Shown here in pieces: positions 5,018 to 6,401 of a DNA stretch of 6,401 nt (position 1 is the stretch's first letter; each line of letters opens with the position of its first letter). Origin of the DNA: Dehalococcoidia bacterium (GTDB lineage: Bacteria > Chloroflexota > Dehalococcoidia > Dehalococcoidales > BS750m-G39). The stretch spans positions 1 through 6,401 of the forward strand of contig JAUWXS010000038.1 of assembly GCA_030616265.1 (NCBI GenBank), given 5' to 3'. The translations under genes were made by a program, and so were the position numbers. The notes beneath the pieces are model-generated. The model saw nothing but the letters and a program-made list of their open reading frames with translations, was not told the DNA's origin and ran no database searches.

Positions 5018-5917
5018 GTGGTAGCTGCTCTTAGTCATTATCTGGACAGTGTGAGGGAGAATCTGAGGCTTGACAGCTCCACGGAGCGGGAGGTCATCCA
5101 GGAGCTGGAGACGCATATTGAGGATGAGCTCCAGGAGCTGAAGGATGCCGGGCTATCGGAGGAAGAGGCGGCTCGCGCCTGTTTGACGCTTATGGGCTCG
5201 GCCAAGACGGTCGCCCGCCAGATATACGAGAGCCATAGCCAGGGCAGCTGGACTCAGGCGCTGTTTGCCGCCATGCCCCATCTGCTTTTCGGCCTGTTGT
5301 TTGCCCTCAACTGGTGGCGGGGTATTATCGGGCTGTTAGCCGTGCTGGTGCTGGTCCTCAGTGTGGCGGTCTACGGCTGGTGGCGGGGCAAGCCAGCCTG
5401 GCTCTTCCCCTGGCTGGGTTACTCTCTACTGCCGGTGGTCTTTGCCGGTCTGCTGCTGCTTTATCTACCTGAGGGATGGGCCTGGGTGGCAATACTCATC
5501 TACATTCCCATGGCGTTATGGCTGGTATACTCCATCACGGCTAAGAGTATAAAGAAAGACTGGATATACAGCTCGCTGATGTTGCTGCCGCTGCCGATTA
5601 TCATCGGCTGGTTCCTGGCGGTTGAGCCAGTGGATAGGGTGCCCGAGTACTGGCTGCAGCGCCTCCAGGATTTTGCCCCCTGGATTGGCTTGAGCTTCCT
5701 GGCTTTAGGCGTAGCTGTAGCTACATTTATCCGCTTGAGAAAACGCTGGCTGAGGATATCGGTCCTGGTAATGTCGGGGCTGATAACCCTGACCATGATC
5801 GCCTATTATACTGAGGGTAGGCTCAGTATATTCGCCCTTTTGATTCTAAGCATAGTAATGCTGATTCTGCTGCTAAGCCCGGCTTTAGTGGAACGAAGGC
5901 TAAAACATACCGGGTAA
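5018..5917 (+). CDS. PadR-linked membrane protein with HAAS/DUF1700-like N-terminal domain and eight predicted helices
   Basis: Protein of 299 residues starting at GTG. Residues 1-75 are soluble and helical, with EREVIQELETHIEDELQELKDAGLSEEEAARACLTLMGSAKTVARQI. This pattern is typical of the HAAS/DUF1700/permease-prefix helical domain that accompanies PadR regulators in many genomes. The remainder has about eight hydrophobic segments (about 80-98, 101-121, 127-150, 154-173, 183-202, 219-239, 245-264 and 269-290), so it is an integral cytoplasmic-membrane protein. I recognise no catalytic motif or ABC signature. Its likely role, inferred from the family pairing, is a membrane sensor or signalling partner of the preceding PadR protein. 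The membrane part could instead sense envelope or lipid state. It is co-transcribed with padR, and the exact biochemical function is unknown. Confidence 0.8.
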   Translation: MVAALSHYLDSVRENLRLDSSTEREVIQELETHIEDELQELKDAGLSEEEAARACLTLMGSAKTVARQIYESHSQGSWTQALFAAMPHLLFGLLFALNWWRGIIGLLAVLVLVLSVAVYGWWRGKPAWLFPWLGYSLLPVVFAGLLLLYLPEGWAWVAILIYIPMALWLVYSITAKSIKKDWIYSSLMLLPLPIIIGWFLAVEPVDRVPEYWLQRLQDFAPWIGLSFLALGVAVATFIRLRKRWLRISVLVMSGLITLTMIAYYTEGRLSIFALLILSIVMLILLLSPALVERRLKHTG

Positions 5918-5961
5918 TAATCGCGGCTCGGGAACGCTGGCAGCGGCTTTTTAGGCTACTG

Positions 5962-5967
5962 AGGAGG
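5962..5967 (+). promoter_or_regulatory. Ribosome binding site of the DegV gene
   Basis: A perfect AGGAGG lies nine bases before the ATG at 5977. It fixes that start, although the frame remains open further upstream. Confidence 0.75.
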
Positions 5968-5976
5968 CGCTTTTCT

Positions 5977-6401
5977 ATGGCTAAAAAGGTAGCCGTCATC
6001 ACCGATAGCATAGCTTGCCTCACCAGGGAGCTGGTGGCGCAGTATGGCATCAGGATTGCCCCCATTAATCTCTACTTCGGGGAGAAGACCTATAGGGACT
6101 GGGTGGACATAACCCCCGATGAAGCCTACGAGCTATTCTTAAAAGACCCCGATGCCTTTAAGACCTCGGGGAGCAATCCCCTGGAGTGGATTGAAGCCTG
6201 CCGTGCCGCCAGCCGAGAAACCGACAGCGTTGTCTGTATTACCCTTTCCTCCAAGCTCAGCGTGGTCTATAACAGCGTCCTGGATGTTAAAAAGCGCCTC
6301 AAGGATGAACTCCCCCGGCTTTCCATAGAGGTAGTGGACTCCCAGACGGTTACCGCTGCTGAGGGCTTTGTTGCCCTGGCGGCGGCGCGGGCGGCCGAAA
6401 A
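5977..6401 (+). CDS. DegV/FakB-family fatty-acid-binding protein, 3' end cut by window
   Basis: The 141 visible residues (about half of a usual 280-residue DegV protein) begin MAKKVAVITDSIACL, matching the family's VxxxTDSxADL opening. Later landmarks are FKTSGSNPLEW (61-71), at the place of the usual TSxPSP loop, and VVCITLSSKLSVVYNSV (85-101), matching IxxSSxLSGTYxSA. VVDSQTVTAAEG (119-130) matches the VxDSxxxSxG motif. DegV proteins bind a fatty acid in a deep pocket. FakB members present it to the kinase FakA to make acyl-phosphate for phospholipid synthesis. No FakA gene is visible. Deviations are SNP for PSP and LSVV for LSGT, which may alter the pocket. The 59-base gap after the membrane-protein gene holds no convincing terminator, so it may be co-transcribed; a separate promoter was not seen. 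Confidence 0.92.
   Translation, partial: MAKKVAVITDSIACLTRELVAQYGIRIAPINLYFGEKTYRDWVDITPDEAYELFLKDPDAFKTSGSNPLEWIEACRAASRETDSVVCITLSSKLSVVYNSVLDVKKRLKDELPRLSIEVVDSQTVTAAEGFVALAAARAAE

Noticed and set aside
5935..5952. Small hairpin (CGCT-GGC-AGCG) followed by TTTTT between the membrane-protein and DegV genes
   Set aside because: The stem is only 4 bp with a 3-base loop, and the T run begins two bases away. It could be a weak terminator but is not strong enough to list as a feature.

Overview
The window is gene-dense bacterial DNA of moderately high GC (not computed), with strong AGGAGG-type ribosome binding sites and one GTG and one TTG start. It holds seven protein genes, of which the first and last run off the window. 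There are no tRNA or rRNA genes, CRISPR arrays, insertion sequences or phage genes. The gene set (HtrA-type protease, ADP-forming acyl-CoA synthetase beta subunit, FabF-type ketosynthase, PadR regulator with a membrane partner, DegV protein) would fit a Chloroflexota/Dehalococcoidia-like or other anaerobic Gram-positive-like lineage. That placement is inferred from gene content only and is weak.

Layout. (1) Bases 1-886, minus strand: an HtrA-family trypsin-like serine protease with an N-terminal lipoprotein-like signal and the start of a PDZ domain. Its C-terminus lies beyond base 1. (2) Bases 887-1011: a divergent intergenic region with one promoter candidate facing each way. (3) Bases 1012-4459, plus strand: a tight three-gene operon joined by two ATGA stop/start overlaps. 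It encodes a stand-alone ATP-grasp beta subunit of ADP-forming acyl-CoA synthetase, an AMP-forming (ANL) acyl-CoA synthetase, and a FabF-type 3-oxoacyl synthase. (4) Bases 4460-4667: a 208-base leader with a strong extended -10 promoter, a GC-rich hairpin, and a second promoter whose -10 lies inside a 17-bp dyad. (5) Bases 4668-5917: a PadR regulator and an eight-helix membrane protein with a HAAS/DUF1700-like cytoplasmic head. (6) Bases 5977-6401: the 5' part of a DegV/FakB-type fatty-acid-binding protein.

How the genes may work together. The three-gene operon looks like a small acyl-activation and carbon-carbon condensation unit: two acyl-CoA-forming enzyme types feeding a condensing enzyme. 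No carrier protein, malonyl transferase, reductase or ADP-forming alpha subunit is nearby. The DegV protein may add another fatty-acid link, but its shared expression is unproven. The most unusual point is the AMP-forming ligase. Its P-loop reads TSGPAFHPRG instead of the usual TSGTTGxPKG, and the A10 catalytic lysine is arginine, while the rest of the protein is intact and well conserved. The PadR leader looks like a classic autoregulated switch, and its upstream promoter resembles the operon promoter at 953-981.
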